Assembly (NCBI GenBank): GCA_021083345.1
Contig: JAJGRE010000001.1
Location: forward strand, 1,612,001 to 1,676,000
Origin: Calditrichales bacterium MX18-03
Lineage (GTDB): Bacteria > Bacillota > Clostridia > Lutisporales > Lutisporaceae
DNA length: 64,000 bases
Direction of reading: 5' to 3'
The notes beneath the pieces are model-generated. The model ran no database searches. It had not been told where the DNA came from and saw only the letters and a list, made by a program, of their open reading frames with translations. Shown here in pieces: positions 1 through 8,136 of the stretch. A program made the position numbers and the translations under genes. Each line of letters starts with the position of its first letter. Position 1 is the stretch's first letter.

Positions 1-26
1 AATGATTTGATTTTTTGGGGGTTATT

Positions 27-1391
27 ATGACGGTATTATCCATGTTCAAAGACAAGCACTTTTTTTCACAGGTTTTCAGGATCGGGCTGCCGATAACCAT
101 ACAGAATCTAACCTTGGCTTCACTGAACCTGGTAGACAATATCATTATCGGTGGCTTAGGCGAAGCAGCAATTGCCGGCGTAGGGCTTGCCAATCAATAT
201 TTCTTTCTGCTGAACCTGCTGCTCTTCGGCATTGCCAGTGGTTCCTCCATTTTCACGGCACAGTATTGGGGCAGCAAGGATATCAAAAATATCCATCGCG
301 TTTTGGGTCTTTGCCTGTTAACGGGCGGGGGGGCGGCATTTGTATTTACCCTTGGGGGGCTCTTTTTTCCGGCTGAGATCATCGGCATCTTCTCCGAGGA
401 TCCCGAGGTTATTATGCTTGGCAGCCAGTTTCTCCGCATCATTGTATTGAGTTATGTGGTGACAGCCGTTACCTTCTCTTATTCCTTTACCTTGAGGAGC
501 ACCGGCACGGTAAAGGCGCCGATGGCGGTCAGTATTGTTGCACTCAGCGTCAATACCGTGCTGAACTATCTTCTGGTTTATGGCTACTTCGGATTCCCGG
601 CATTGGGCGTTCGCGGCTCTGCCATTTCCACTGTCATAGCAAGGTTCATTGAGCTTGCACTGCTGCTTTTTATCGTTTATGGCAAAGCTTATCCTGCGGC
701 AGCAAAAGTGCGGGAACTGACCGATATCTCCTTGGGTTTTGCCAAACGCTTCTTCAAGGTAACCGTCCCGGTCATCCTGAACGAGTCCATGTGGGCGCTG
801 GGGGTTACTCTGTATGCTGTCGTTTATGCAAGAATGGGCACGGAAGTCATTGCGTCAACCAACATCTCCGGAACCATCGAGAGAATCGTATGGGTCATTT
901 TCCTCGGTTTCGGAAATGCCTGTGGTGTCATGCTGGGCAATAAAATCGGCGAGGGTGATGATAAAGCTGCCTTCCTTTACGCCAAACGTTTCTCACTGTT
1001 GGGACCGGCTGCCGCCGTCGCAATAGGCGCCGTCATGATCTTTTTGTCAGGCTGGGCTTTGTCGCCTTATAATGTGTCGACAGCCGTATATCAATATGCG
1101 CAAATGAACCTGATTGTGTTTTGCTGCTTTATGTGGGTAAAGGTCTTCAACTATATCAATATTGTCGGTATATTAAGAAGCGGCGGCGATACTACCTTCT
1201 GTCTGATTCTGGATACCGGCGGCGTCTGGCTGGTGGGTGTTCCCCTGGCCTTTTTGGGCGGCTTGTTCTGGCACCTGCCTATTTATTGGGTCTATGCCCT
1301 GGTCAATATTGAAGAGGTTTTCAAGCTTATTCTGGGCATACCGCGTTTGCTGTCAAAGAAGTGGATCAACAATCTGACAATAGGCACCTAG
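27..1391 (+). CDS. MATE family efflux transporter
   Basis: Polytopic inner-membrane protein of about 454 residues with the two-bundle, 12-helix hydrophobic pattern of MATE (NorM/DinF-like) cation-coupled multidrug exporters. The N-terminal segment GLPITIQNLTLASLNLVDN followed by GGLGEAAIAGVGLANQ is the conserved first-helix MATE signature, and a second related block (PVILNESMWALG) begins the C-terminal half. The ATG at 27 is preferred over the upstream TTG at 15 because a GGGGG Shine-Dalgarno lies 5 bases before it. The 3' end overlaps the convergent AOR gene by 39 bases. The substrate cannot be read from sequence. Confidence 0.9.
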   Translation: MTVLSMFKDKHFFSQVFRIGLPITIQNLTLASLNLVDNIIIGGLGEAAIAGVGLANQYFFLLNLLLFGIASGSSIFTAQYWGSKDIKNIHRVLGLCLLTGGGAAFVFTLGGLFFPAEIIGIFSEDPEVIMLGSQFLRIIVLSYVVTAVTFSYSFTLRSTGTVKAPMAVSIVALSVNTVLNYLLVYGYFGFPALGVRGSAISTVIARFIELALLLFIVYGKAYPAAAKVRELTDISLGFAKRFFKVTVPVILNESMWALGVTLYAVVYARMGTEVIASTNISGTIERIVWVIFLGFGNACGVMLGNKIGEGDDKAAFLYAKRFSLLGPAAAVAIGAVMIFLSGWALSPYNVSTAVYQYAQMNLIVFCCFMWVKVFNYINIVGILRSGGDTTFCLILDTGGVWLVGVPLAFLGGLFWHLPIYWVYALVNIEEVFKLILGIPRLLSKKWINNLTIGT

Positions 1392-3113
1392 CTTCTCATC
1401 ATACATCCGGATCATATCATAGGCCGTCTGCTCATCCAGTTTGCCCCATAGGCCGGGTGTCTCAAAAAAGCGTTTGGGCAGCCTGACGGCCTTCAGATCA
1501 AAGCCAAGCTGCTTCTTGATGCGCAGCTTGGTTTTGTATATCCTGTCTGCAATAGCTGTCAATTCCGCATCGGTTATAGGATAGTCCAGCGCATTCAGTG
1601 CCGCCAGAATGGTTTTCCTGTCATAGACCTTTCTCGCAAAGAGGCAGATGGTGAGCGCATTCAACATGCACCGTTCCCGTTCCTCTTCAAAAATGGCTTC
1701 TACCGCCTTTTCCTTGCTGAATTCCTTCAGTGACTGGTCTACCGAATACCCCCCATTGCACAAATGGGAGTGCCTCGCTCCAACGGTGGTACCCAACAGC
1801 GTCCCATAGCCGGTGTGGTAGCCCGGCATTTCGTTCCCTGCAAAATGCATGGCATAGTCCTGTCCGCCATATATCTCCGATGCCTTGGCCACGCCTTTAG
1901 CCAGGTTTTTGTAAAAGTCATTAGCTTGTGCTGCCAGATACTCAATTGCCTTAAGATAGTTTTCAGTGCTTCCAAATGCAAGCGGCAGCAGCGTATCCGC
2001 TTCCGTCACCAGTCCGTTGGCCAAAGCTTCTGTAGCCCAGCCCAGCACCACGCCGGCGGACATGGCATCCAGCCCCAGCTCTTCAACCTTTTCAATCAAT
2101 TGAAGGATTTCATCCGATGACCGGATTCCCAGGTAACTGCCCAGCGCAAAAATCAGCTCATAGTCATAGCCGACACTGACAGACTCATAGTCATGGCCTT
2201 TATCAAATTCTCTTCTAAACTGCCCGATGTGGATGCATCCCACCGGACATCCTGTGCAGGCCATCTTCCTGACCAGGTTCCTGGTGACAAAAGCTTCTCC
2301 GGATATGTCCTCCACCTGTTCGAACCGGTTCTGGCTCAGGTTGCGAGTGGGCAAAGCGCCCATCTCGTTCAAAGGCAGCACATTGATGGCTGTCCCTGCA
2401 TCATGATACTTCGACATGATTTCAGTATCCGTCACTTTATCATAGATTTCCTGATACACCTTGAAGTATGCCTTGAAATTCTTGATCGGTATGCTCCGGT
2501 CTCCGATTATTGTCATTGCCTTCAGGTTCTTGCTGCCGAAAACGGCGCCCAAACCCAGCCTGCCGAAATGCCTGTACGTATCCACACAGACACTGGCAAA
2601 GCTGACTTGGTTTTCCCCAGCCGGTCCGATCCTCAGAATACTCCGCTTTCCGCCGCCGGGTTCTTTTTCCCTGATTACTCGCCCAGCTTCATCCGACATC
2701 ATTCCCCATAACGCCCTTGCATCCTTGAATTCGATATTATTGCAGTTAATGGTGATATAGGAAGGCTTTGGAGCCTTACCATGAATTACGATGGCATCAT
2801 AGCCCGCCAGCAGCATTGTCAAAGCCAGCCGTCCTCCGGCATAAGACTCACCCAGCTCGCTGGTCAGCGGAGAATAAAACATGGCCACGGTCTTTGTAAT
2901 GACCGGGTAAACGGAAGAAGCCGCCCCGATAGATAAAATGATGGGCTGTTCCGGGTCGAGGGGATCCAGCTCAGGCCTTATATGCTCCTCTAAGAGCTTT
3001 GAAGCGACGCCTACTCCTCCGAGATAAGCGTGCAGATCCTCCCGTTGCTCTATCAATATCTTCTGTTTTGTCAAATCAATATGCAGCACGCGTATGTACT
3101 TCTCATACAGCAT
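1353..3113 (-). CDS. Aldehyde:ferredoxin oxidoreductase (tungsten, AOR family)
   Basis: Cytoplasmic 586-residue protein of the tungsten aldehyde:ferredoxin oxidoreductase family, which oxidises aldehydes to carboxylates with ferredoxin as acceptor using a tungstopterin and one [4Fe-4S] cluster. The N-terminal domain (about 1-210) contains the family patterns YLGGVGVASKLL and GPAGENQVSFASV (pterin and substrate side). The cluster ligands are visible as MACTGCPVGCIH near residue 285, and the late GARHSHLCNGGYSVDQ block supplies the last Cys. Length is normal for the family. Its ATG overlaps the 3' end of the upstream four-cluster ferredoxin gene by 11 bases, so the two are translationally coupled and presumably form one complex. 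The exact aldehyde substrate is unknown. Confidence 0.93.
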   Translation of the reverse strand: MLYEKYIRVLHIDLTKQKILIEQREDLHAYLGGVGVASKLLEEHIRPELDPLDPEQPIILSIGAASSVYPVITKTVAMFYSPLTSELGESYAGGRLALTMLLAGYDAIVIHGKAPKPSYITINCNNIEFKDARALWGMMSDEAGRVIREKEPGGGKRSILRIGPAGENQVSFASVCVDTYRHFGRLGLGAVFGSKNLKAMTIIGDRSIPIKNFKAYFKVYQEIYDKVTDTEIMSKYHDAGTAINVLPLNEMGALPTRNLSQNRFEQVEDISGEAFVTRNLVRKMACTGCPVGCIHIGQFRREFDKGHDYESVSVGYDYELIFALGSYLGIRSSDEILQLIEKVEELGLDAMSAGVVLGWATEALANGLVTEADTLLPLAFGSTENYLKAIEYLAAQANDFYKNLAKGVAKASEIYGGQDYAMHFAGNEMPGYHTGYGTLLGTTVGARHSHLCNGGYSVDQSLKEFSKEKAVEAIFEEERERCMLNALTICLFARKVYDRKTILAALNALDYPITDAELTAIADRIYKTKLRIKKQLGFDLKAVRLPKRFFETPGLWGKLDEQTAYDMIRMYDEKLGAYCQIVDPLL

Positions 3114-3522
3114 TGTCTACCGCCTCCATTCTCAGGCATTCATGAGGACAGAAGCGGGTACATACACCACAATGCTTGCATATGATCGGTTTGCCTTCCG
3201 CTTCATCAAAGAACACCGCACCTACAATGCAGGCTGAAACGCACCGCCTGCAACCGATACATTTTTCCGGCTTCAGCAGTACCCCGCCGCCCGCTCTGAT
3301 TTCCAAGGCACCTGACGGGCAGGCTTCGGCACATGCCCTGTCGTCCTTGCAGGCAATACAGACATCTGCAACGAACTTACCCTTCAGGCCTCCGCTGGTC
3401 CGTACTTTTATTGCGCTTTTCACAAGGGAATGGTTCTGGCGGTTGACCCCGGCGCAGGCCAGCATGCAGGTGAAACACCCGATGCATTTGTTCATTCCTT
3501 CGGCTTTCAATACCTTAGGCAA
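3103..3522 (-). CDS. Polyferredoxin partner of AOR (4Fe-4S, HycB-like)
   Basis: Small electron-transfer protein of about 139 residues with four Cys groups: CIGCFTCMLAC, CIACKDDRACAEACP, CIGCRRCVSAC and CKHCGVCTRFCP, i.e. the multi-cluster arrangement of HycB/AorB-type ferredoxin subunits. It overlaps the AOR gene, so it probably carries electrons from the tungsten enzyme to a soluble acceptor. I place the start at the TTG at 3522 (LPKVLKAEGMNKCIGC) because AGGAGAGAGGTG lies just upstream; an in-frame ATG at 3555 has no ribosome site. The gene begins about 115 bases beyond the terminator of the large RNA described below, so read-through into this operon is conceivable. Confidence 0.88.
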   Translation of the reverse strand: MPKVLKAEGMNKCIGCFTCMLACAGVNRQNHSLVKSAIKVRTSGGLKGKFVADVCIACKDDRACAEACPSGALEIRAGGGVLLKPEKCIGCRRCVSACIVGAVFFDEAEGKPIICKHCGVCTRFCPHECLRMEAVDNAV

Positions 3523-3634
3523 AATAATCACCTCTCTCCTATTATACCCAATCAACTCTGTCTCAAAATATACCTATATATTCCATCATATCCACCTCTT
3601 AACAATTCATCAATAGGCTTCATATCTTTTTTCT

Positions 3635-3682
3635 AAAAAAAACAGCAAAATGCAGGATGTTTTCGGACATCCTGCATTTTGC
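3635..3682 (-). terminator. Intrinsic terminator of the large RNA
   Basis: Perfect 16-bp inverted repeat GCAAAATGCAGGATGT (3645-3660) / ACATCCTGCATTTTGC (3667-3682) with a 6-base loop, followed on the minus strand by an eight-T run (3642-3635). Only the minus strand has the U-tract. Confidence 0.85.
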
Positions 3683-4202
3683 ACAATGGTACGTGTAGGT
3701 TGTAACTGGCTAGCCCGTTTCTGAAAGTAAACCGAACTCAACCTGAACCTTACCGTATATGAATCTTAACCGAACATAAACCGAACCATTACCCAAACGA
3801 CCTGATCCTAACCTTGACCCATACTAACCAGACTTAGAAAAAACCGAACTCTGGATTACCTTGAAACGATCTTGACCTTGACTACGGGCTAGCACTTGAA
3901 AAGGTTAATGGAAAAATATAAGCTCCAACGAACCTTCTTCGATTTCCTACCGGTCTTGCCGACGCCTTCCACCTTTGAACCCAAACTATCCGGACCGTTT
4001 TCGTCTTCCATGATATCCCTCAAATCACCCGTTACACCTTTAAAGCCAACTGATTAATCAACTTTTCCGTTATAACGACTTTCGCGAGCTTACCCTTCCG
4101 ATATAGTGAACTGCCTTCACTGTAATCCGATTCCTATGGACCAACCGGTTTCTGGTTGCCGACCTTTCCTGTATTCCCTCTTAGGGCTTCCTTGGAGCTT
4201 AT
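3636..4202 (-). ncRNA. Large structured non-coding RNA, family not recognised
   Basis: A ~565-base stretch with no plausible ORF on either strand, framed on the minus strand by a consensus sigma-A promoter (4235-4207) and a 16-bp intrinsic terminator (3682-3635). Two long perfect helices organise it: the 5' end (4202-4192, ATAAGCTCCAA) pairs with 3928-3918, closing a ~280-nt 5' domain; and GCTAGCCCGT (3893-3884) pairs with ACGGGCTAGC (3718-3709), closing a ~185-nt 3' domain. The 3' domain is very poor in C and holds four copies of the heptamer TTCGGTT. Size, isolation and self-contained signals recall the OLE, ROOL and GOLLD classes of giant bacterial RNAs, but I cannot match it to any of them. 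It could also be an attenuated leader of the downstream AOR operon. Confidence 0.75.
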
Positions 4203-4206
4203 TTTC

Positions 4207-4235
4207 ATTATACGCCGGGTTGTCTTTGAAATCAA
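4207..4235 (-). promoter_or_regulatory. Sigma-A promoter of the large RNA
   Basis: On the minus strand TTGATT (-35, 4235-4230), a spacer of exactly 17 bases, and TATAAT (-10, 4212-4207). A start 5-7 bases downstream places the RNA 5' end in the strand of the long closing helix. Confidence 0.75.
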
Positions 4236-4446
4236 CGATGATATTCATTGAAAAAAGATGAAAAAAGCGCTATATTTTAAAATAGATACGATTTACTTCT
4301 AATATCGCATTGTTTTTATACTATTCTAATTTTTCTTAATTCTGCAGCTTGTTTATAAATGCCTTTCACATTGTCCCGTTTAGCACTGCACAGAATTGTC
4401 CAAAATATGATATAGTGTAAGTATAGCCATATAGGGGGTTTTGACG

Positions 4447-5394
4447 TTGCTGATTGTGACCGTTTCCAGGGAAGCCGGAAGCCTGGGAGATGAAATTGCT
4501 GCATTGCTTTCCATGAAGCTGGGTGCCGCACTTGTAACCCGGCAGCTGGCAATGGAACAGTGGCTGCCTGAAATCGCAAATAAGTATGAGCTTCATATGC
4601 TGGAGGAAAGCCCCAGGTTTTATTTGAGGCCGGCCAGCTGCGGAATCAGCTATGCTGCCTATCTTGAGCAGCGCCTTCGCTCAGAAGTCCTTAGGGGCCC
4701 CTCTATTATCGTGGGATTGGGTTCCCAGCTCATCTTTGCAGATGCCCCCAATGCCCTGCACATTCGCGTTACGGCATCGGATGAAGTGAGAAGGAGCCGG
4801 CTGATGCAAAGCTACTGCCTTGACAGCGACGAGGCTGCCAGACTGATGGAACTGGGCGACCGCAAGCACAAGCGGTATATCTCCATGCTTTTCGGCAAGG
4901 ATTGGTCAGATGGCTCTCTTTATCACTTGACACTCAACACGGGGAAAATGGATGCGGAGGAAGCGGCCGAAATGCTGGTAAAGGTGGTAGAAACCCGTGA
5001 AATCCGTAAGCAATCAGCCCTCACACAGGCGGTTCACAGCAGTCCGGCAGCCGGAGCGAGAAAGCCACCCGCCTTCAAGCATCCCGCTGAGGAAGAGTTT
5101 GCCCGGATACTGGATATGTACAGCATCGAATGGGAATATGAGCCCCGGACATTTCCGGTGGAGTGGGATGCGGAAGGCAATGTAACCATGGCCTTTTCGC
5201 CGGATTTCTACCTGACCCGTTTCGATACCTACATCGAGCTGACTACTATGGACCAGAAATATGTCACCAGAAAAAACAAAAAGATGAGAAAGCTCCGGGA
5301 GCTTTACCCCGGCATCAATATCCGCATCGTCTACAAAAATGATTTTTACTCTCTGCTCAAGCGATTTAATTACGGAGGCGACACCAAGGAATGA
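4447..5394 (+). CDS. Cytidylate kinase-like domain fused to a PD-(D/E)XK-like domain
   Basis: About 315 residues in two parts. Residues 1-185 look like the cytidylate kinase-like (AAK6) family: a P-loop-region SREAGSLGDEIAALL at the N-terminus in the position of the SREFGSGG motif, and GDRKHKRYISMLFGKDW later. The Gly/Lys pattern of a classical Walker A is weak. Residues 210-315 form a separate domain with EEEFARILDMYSIEWEYEPRTF, then SPDFYL and YIELTT, the spacing expected of a PD-(D/E)XK-type fold (D in PDF, E in IEL, final Lys not clear). TTG at 4447 has GGGGG 8 bases upstream; TTG at 4441 is possible. Its stop overlaps the PRTase start (ATGA), so the two are coupled. Function of the fusion is unknown. 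Confidence 0.65.
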   Translation: MLIVTVSREAGSLGDEIAALLSMKLGAALVTRQLAMEQWLPEIANKYELHMLEESPRFYLRPASCGISYAAYLEQRLRSEVLRGPSIIVGLGSQLIFADAPNALHIRVTASDEVRRSRLMQSYCLDSDEAARLMELGDRKHKRYISMLFGKDWSDGSLYHLTLNTGKMDAEEAAEMLVKVVETREIRKQSALTQAVHSSPAAGARKPPAFKHPAEEEFARILDMYSIEWEYEPRTFPVEWDAEGNVTMAFSPDFYLTRFDTYIELTTMDQKYVTRKNKKMRKLRELYPGINIRIVYKNDFYSLLKRFNYGGDTKE

Positions 5395-5927
5395 GAAAAG
5401 AGAATCAGCACAAGATCCTCATCAGCGAAGAACAGTTAAGGAATAGAGTCACCGAGATCGGTACTCAGATAAGTCATGACTACCAGGGCAAGCACCCTGT
5501 CATCATCAGCGTCCTGCGCGGCGGCTTTTATTTTGTTGCCGATCTGACGCGGCAGCTTACCATACCGGCTCATATCGACTTTCTGGCCATCGGCGTGTAT
5601 CCGGGCGCCACTTCCAAAACAGGTGTCGTTCGGATCACAAAAGACCTGGAGGTGGATATCTCCGGCAGGCACGTCATTATGGTGGAGGATATCGTCCGGA
5701 CAGGCCTGACACTGGGTTATCTGTACCAACACTTGGAATCACATAAACCCGCCAGCCTTAATATCTGTACCTTGCTCGACAACCCCGATGAGCGGCTTGT
5801 CAATATTCCGATCAAATACAGGGGGTACACAATAGGTGATGAATTTGTGATCGGCTACGGCATGGATTATAAGGAGGATTACCGGCACCTGCCTTATATT
5901 GCGGAGATTATAGATGTCAAAAGGTAG
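5391..5927 (+). CDS. hpt: Hypoxanthine phosphoribosyltransferase-like protein
   Basis: Type I PRTase of 178 residues, the usual HPRT length. HPRT features are SVLRGGFYFVADL (pyrophosphate loop), the PRPP loop MVEDIVRTGLTL near residue 102, and a C-terminal YGMDYKEDYRHLPYI block typical of HPRT. HPRT makes IMP/GMP from PRPP and hypoxanthine/guanine. One residue is odd: the PRPP loop is normally EDIIDTG, in which the second Asp is the proposed general base, and here that position is Arg (codon CGG). Activity or base specificity may therefore differ from classical HPRT. The ATG overlaps the preceding kinase-nuclease-like gene by 4 bases, suggesting joint function in nucleotide metabolism; that is inference. 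Confidence 0.75.
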   Translation: MRKENQHKILISEEQLRNRVTEIGTQISHDYQGKHPVIISVLRGGFYFVADLTRQLTIPAHIDFLAIGVYPGATSKTGVVRITKDLEVDISGRHVIMVEDIVRTGLTLGYLYQHLESHKPASLNICTLLDNPDERLVNIPIKYRGYTIGDEFVIGYGMDYKEDYRHLPYIAEIIDVKR

Positions 5928-6084
5928 TACTTTGAGCAATCCAGTTTCAACACTGATGCCTACATAAGCACATTCTAGCTCTGATATCAGACTCTACGGT
6001 TTTTTATGGAAACCTCGCCCATACATTTTCCCCTTCCTTATAGCAGCACACCGGCTTTTGGTATTGAGCGACTATCCAAACGAT

Positions 6085-6699
6085 TTAAATTTTCTCAATG
6101 ATATAATCGATAAACCCCATGGTCACTTTCTCCCCTTGCGGATTATAGCCCTCCCTCACCCTGTTTTCCTTGTAGAGTACTTTATATCCTTCGAAATACC
6201 CCTCTGCTTCATCTACTTTGAAATAGCTGTGCAGCACTTGTTCGCCATACTCCGTTTGGAGGTACTCCCCATCACCGGCTTTTTCCCCGTAGGTTGACCT
6301 CTGATCATGCTCAGATGCAAAATTGATAAAAGCCAGTCCCCCTACCGGAAGAACCCGCCTGATTTCCTTCAGCGCTTCAGCAATTTCAGCCTTGCTCATA
6401 TGGAAAATGGAGTTGTAGGAGTAAACGTAGCTTATGGAATTGTCATCAAAGGGAAGCTGTCTCATATCCCCTTTCACAATACCCAGATCCAAACCGTTCC
6501 GCAGCTCAAATTCCCTGGCAAGCTCAATCTGCTTTTCACTCAACTCTACACCATGCGTTTTGTAGCCGTGCTCTGCGAATATTGCCAGAGGCGGACAATT
6601 TCCGCCTGCACCGCAGTCAAGCACCACTTTCTCCAGCCCGGCACCATTACAGTACATTAAAAAAGTATACAACTGATTCTGTCTGAAAACCGGCTTCAT
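6085..6699 (-). CDS. Class I SAM-dependent methyltransferase
   Basis: Cytosolic protein of 204 residues with the Rossmann-fold methyltransferase motifs in order: motif I VLDCGAGGNCPPLAIFAEHG, the acidic VELSEKQIELA, motif II KGDMRQLPFDDNSISYVYS (Methyltransf_11 style) and EIRRVLPVGGLAFINF. The ATG at 6699 (MKPVFRQNQL) is chosen because GGAGGGG lies 6 bases upstream; the upstream in-frame ATG has no such site. Monocistronic; the acceptor substrate cannot be predicted. Confidence 0.82.
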   Translation of the reverse strand: MKPVFRQNQLYTFLMYCNGAGLEKVVLDCGAGGNCPPLAIFAEHGYKTHGVELSEKQIELAREFELRNGLDLGIVKGDMRQLPFDDNSISYVYSYNSIFHMSKAEIAEALKEIRRVLPVGGLAFINFASEHDQRSTYGEKAGDGEYLQTEYGEQVLHSYFKVDEAEGYFEGYKVLYKENRVREGYNPQGEKVTMGFIDYIIEKI

Positions 6700-6796
6700 G
6701 TTACCCCTCCTTCTTTTTGCCAACACACACAATAGGCTCCTTAAGCATACGGCAAATAAGCTCTCATTACAAGTCTGGTATTTTTACCCATATTGT

Positions 6797-6838
6797 GCTA
6801 TAATAAATATAAAGAGAGCCGATGAAACCGGCTCTCTT
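6797..6838 (-). terminator. Terminator of the AraC-DUF1330 operon
   Basis: AAGAGAGCC (6812-6820) and GGCTCTCTT (6830-6838) form a 9-bp stem with a 9-base loop. The minus strand continues into an A/T tract (TTATATTTATT), placing it 27 bases beyond the stop of the DUF1330 gene. Confidence 0.7.
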
Positions 6839-6864
6839 CGTTATTTCAGCCTTCAAACACATGC

Positions 6865-7155
6865 TTACCGTCCTTTAACGATCAGCACATCCGCTTCCGA
6901 TGCTCTCCAGCGGTGCTTCACAATCTCCCTGTATCCCGGAGAATCGTACCATCGCCGCAGGTCTGCTTCATCGGGAAAACGGATCATGACAATGCGGGAA
7001 TACTCCCATTCCCCCTCCAAGACGGTAGGATGATCGTCAACGGCGATTATCTCGCCTTTGAACGCAGCAAAAACAGCGTCAGTACCATCCAAATATTTCT
7101 TATACTCCGCTTCATCATGGATTTTTATCTGGGCAACAAAATAACAGCTCATCAT
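6865..7155 (-). CDS. DUF1330 / dimeric alpha-beta barrel protein
   Basis: Small cytosolic protein of 96 residues with the DUF1330 pattern: YFVAQIKIHDEAEYKKYL at the start, GEWEYSRIVMIRFPD in the middle and DLRRWYDSPGYREIVKHR near the end, i.e. a ferredoxin-like dimeric alpha-beta barrel. Biochemical role of the family is unclear. The start overlaps the stop of the AraC gene (ATGA at 7155-7152) with GGAG 4 bases before it, so the pair is co-transcribed and coupled. Confidence 0.8.
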   Translation of the reverse strand: MMSCYFVAQIKIHDEAEYKKYLDGTDAVFAAFKGEIIAVDDHPTVLEGEWEYSRIVMIRFPDEADLRRWYDSPGYREIVKHRWRASEADVLIVKGR

Positions 7156-8030
7156 GCTTCTCCTTTCCACACTTTAAAATATGCCTGCCTGTATTCATTG
7201 GGTGTACAGCCCATGCGCTTCCTGAACATTTTGGTGAAATGGGCATTATCCTTGAAGCCCAGCCGTCTGACGATTTCATAAATGGGCAAGCCGGTATCCC
7301 TGAGGAGAATAGCCGAAAGCCGGATCCGCAAGCGGATCAGATAGGCCAGGATTGATATTCCGGCTACTTCCTGAAACTGCTTCTGCAATGTAGTTCTGTT
7401 GACATGAAAGGCTGCGCATAGCTCCGGTATGGCTATCTTGCACTGGTAATTCATATGCAGATAATGCAGAACCTGCCGCATGTCCTGCCGCTGTCCGTCC
7501 GCCAGCCTTATGCTGTCTGCTTCATAGGGAATACGCAGATTTTCCAACAGGAAGAGCAGCTCCAGCACATGCGCCCGCACCATGCAAAGTTGGTGTTTCC
7601 CTTTTGCTTTCCTCAAATCGTGGTCAATAGCCTCAAACAAGCCCGATACTCTTTCAAAAACTTCAGGCTCTATATCCAACTGTCCGAAATAGATATCATT
7701 GCGCCGGAGGAAAGGCCATAGCAAGCGGATATCCGCCAAATCCGTTTCGCTCAGGCCGTCATCGCCGCCCTCCAATATTTCTAAGGACAGTGCCCGGTTG
7801 ATGAACAGGGGATGAAAATGAAAGGCTTTTGCTTTCAGGTTGCTGTTCAGGATCAATTCAATCTGGTCTCCCGGGCTCAGGCACAAAAGCATGGGCGCCG
7901 TAAACGCAAGCTTGCGTCCGCCGATGGTTATAATACCTGCTCCGCTTTCGATAAGCACCAGCTTGAGCCGATGAACCTCATCAAATGTGTCCTGCAGTCC
8001 GAAGGCTTCTTCATACCGGATCAACGACAT
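7152..8030 (-). CDS. AraC family transcriptional regulator
   Basis: 292 residues: an N-terminal cupin-like sensing domain (about 1-160, with LVLIESGAGIITIGG and MLLCLSPGDQIEL) and a C-terminal double helix-turn-helix (about 195-285). The second HTH has the AraC signature IYEIVRRLGFKDNAHFTKMF followed by KRMGCTPNEYR. Start is fixed by AGGAGGTG 6 bases before the ATG. It lies downstream of tryptophanase on the same strand but is separated from it by a terminator, and is coupled to a DUF1330 protein. Target genes and inducer are not evident. Confidence 0.9.
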   Translation of the reverse strand: MSLIRYEEAFGLQDTFDEVHRLKLVLIESGAGIITIGGRKLAFTAPMLLCLSPGDQIELILNSNLKAKAFHFHPLFINRALSLEILEGGDDGLSETDLADIRLLWPFLRRNDIYFGQLDIEPEVFERVSGLFEAIDHDLRKAKGKHQLCMVRAHVLELLFLLENLRIPYEADSIRLADGQRQDMRQVLHYLHMNYQCKIAIPELCAAFHVNRTTLQKQFQEVAGISILAYLIRLRIRLSAILLRDTGLPIYEIVRRLGFKDNAHFTKMFRKRMGCTPNEYRQAYFKVWKGEA

Positions 8031-8094
8031 TCTTTCACCTCCTGACGGATATCAGAATATTAATACTATTCGCTAAAAGTCTCAAAAATCCTCC

Positions 8095-8122
8095 AAAAAG
8101 AAAAAGCCGGGAATCCTCCCGA
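8095..8122 (-). terminator. Terminator of tnaA
   Basis: Minus-strand GTCGGGA / TCCCGGC stem (8122-8106) with a 4-base loop, followed by TTTTTCTTTTT, 15 bases after the tryptophanase stop codon. Confidence 0.8.
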
Positions 8123-8136
8123 CTCTGCATCAAATC

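Noticed and set aside
3719-3883. Forward-strand AACCGAAC-like repeats looking like telomere-type or CRISPR repeats
   Set aside because: Units are irregular, spacing is not constant and both flanks belong to one promoter-terminator RNA unit on the other strand; better explained as part of the structured RNA.
3103-4202. Molybdenum/tungsten cofactor riboswitch ahead of the AOR operon
   Set aside because: I could not see the compact Moco aptamer consensus; the element is several times longer and ends in its own terminator 115 bases before the operon.
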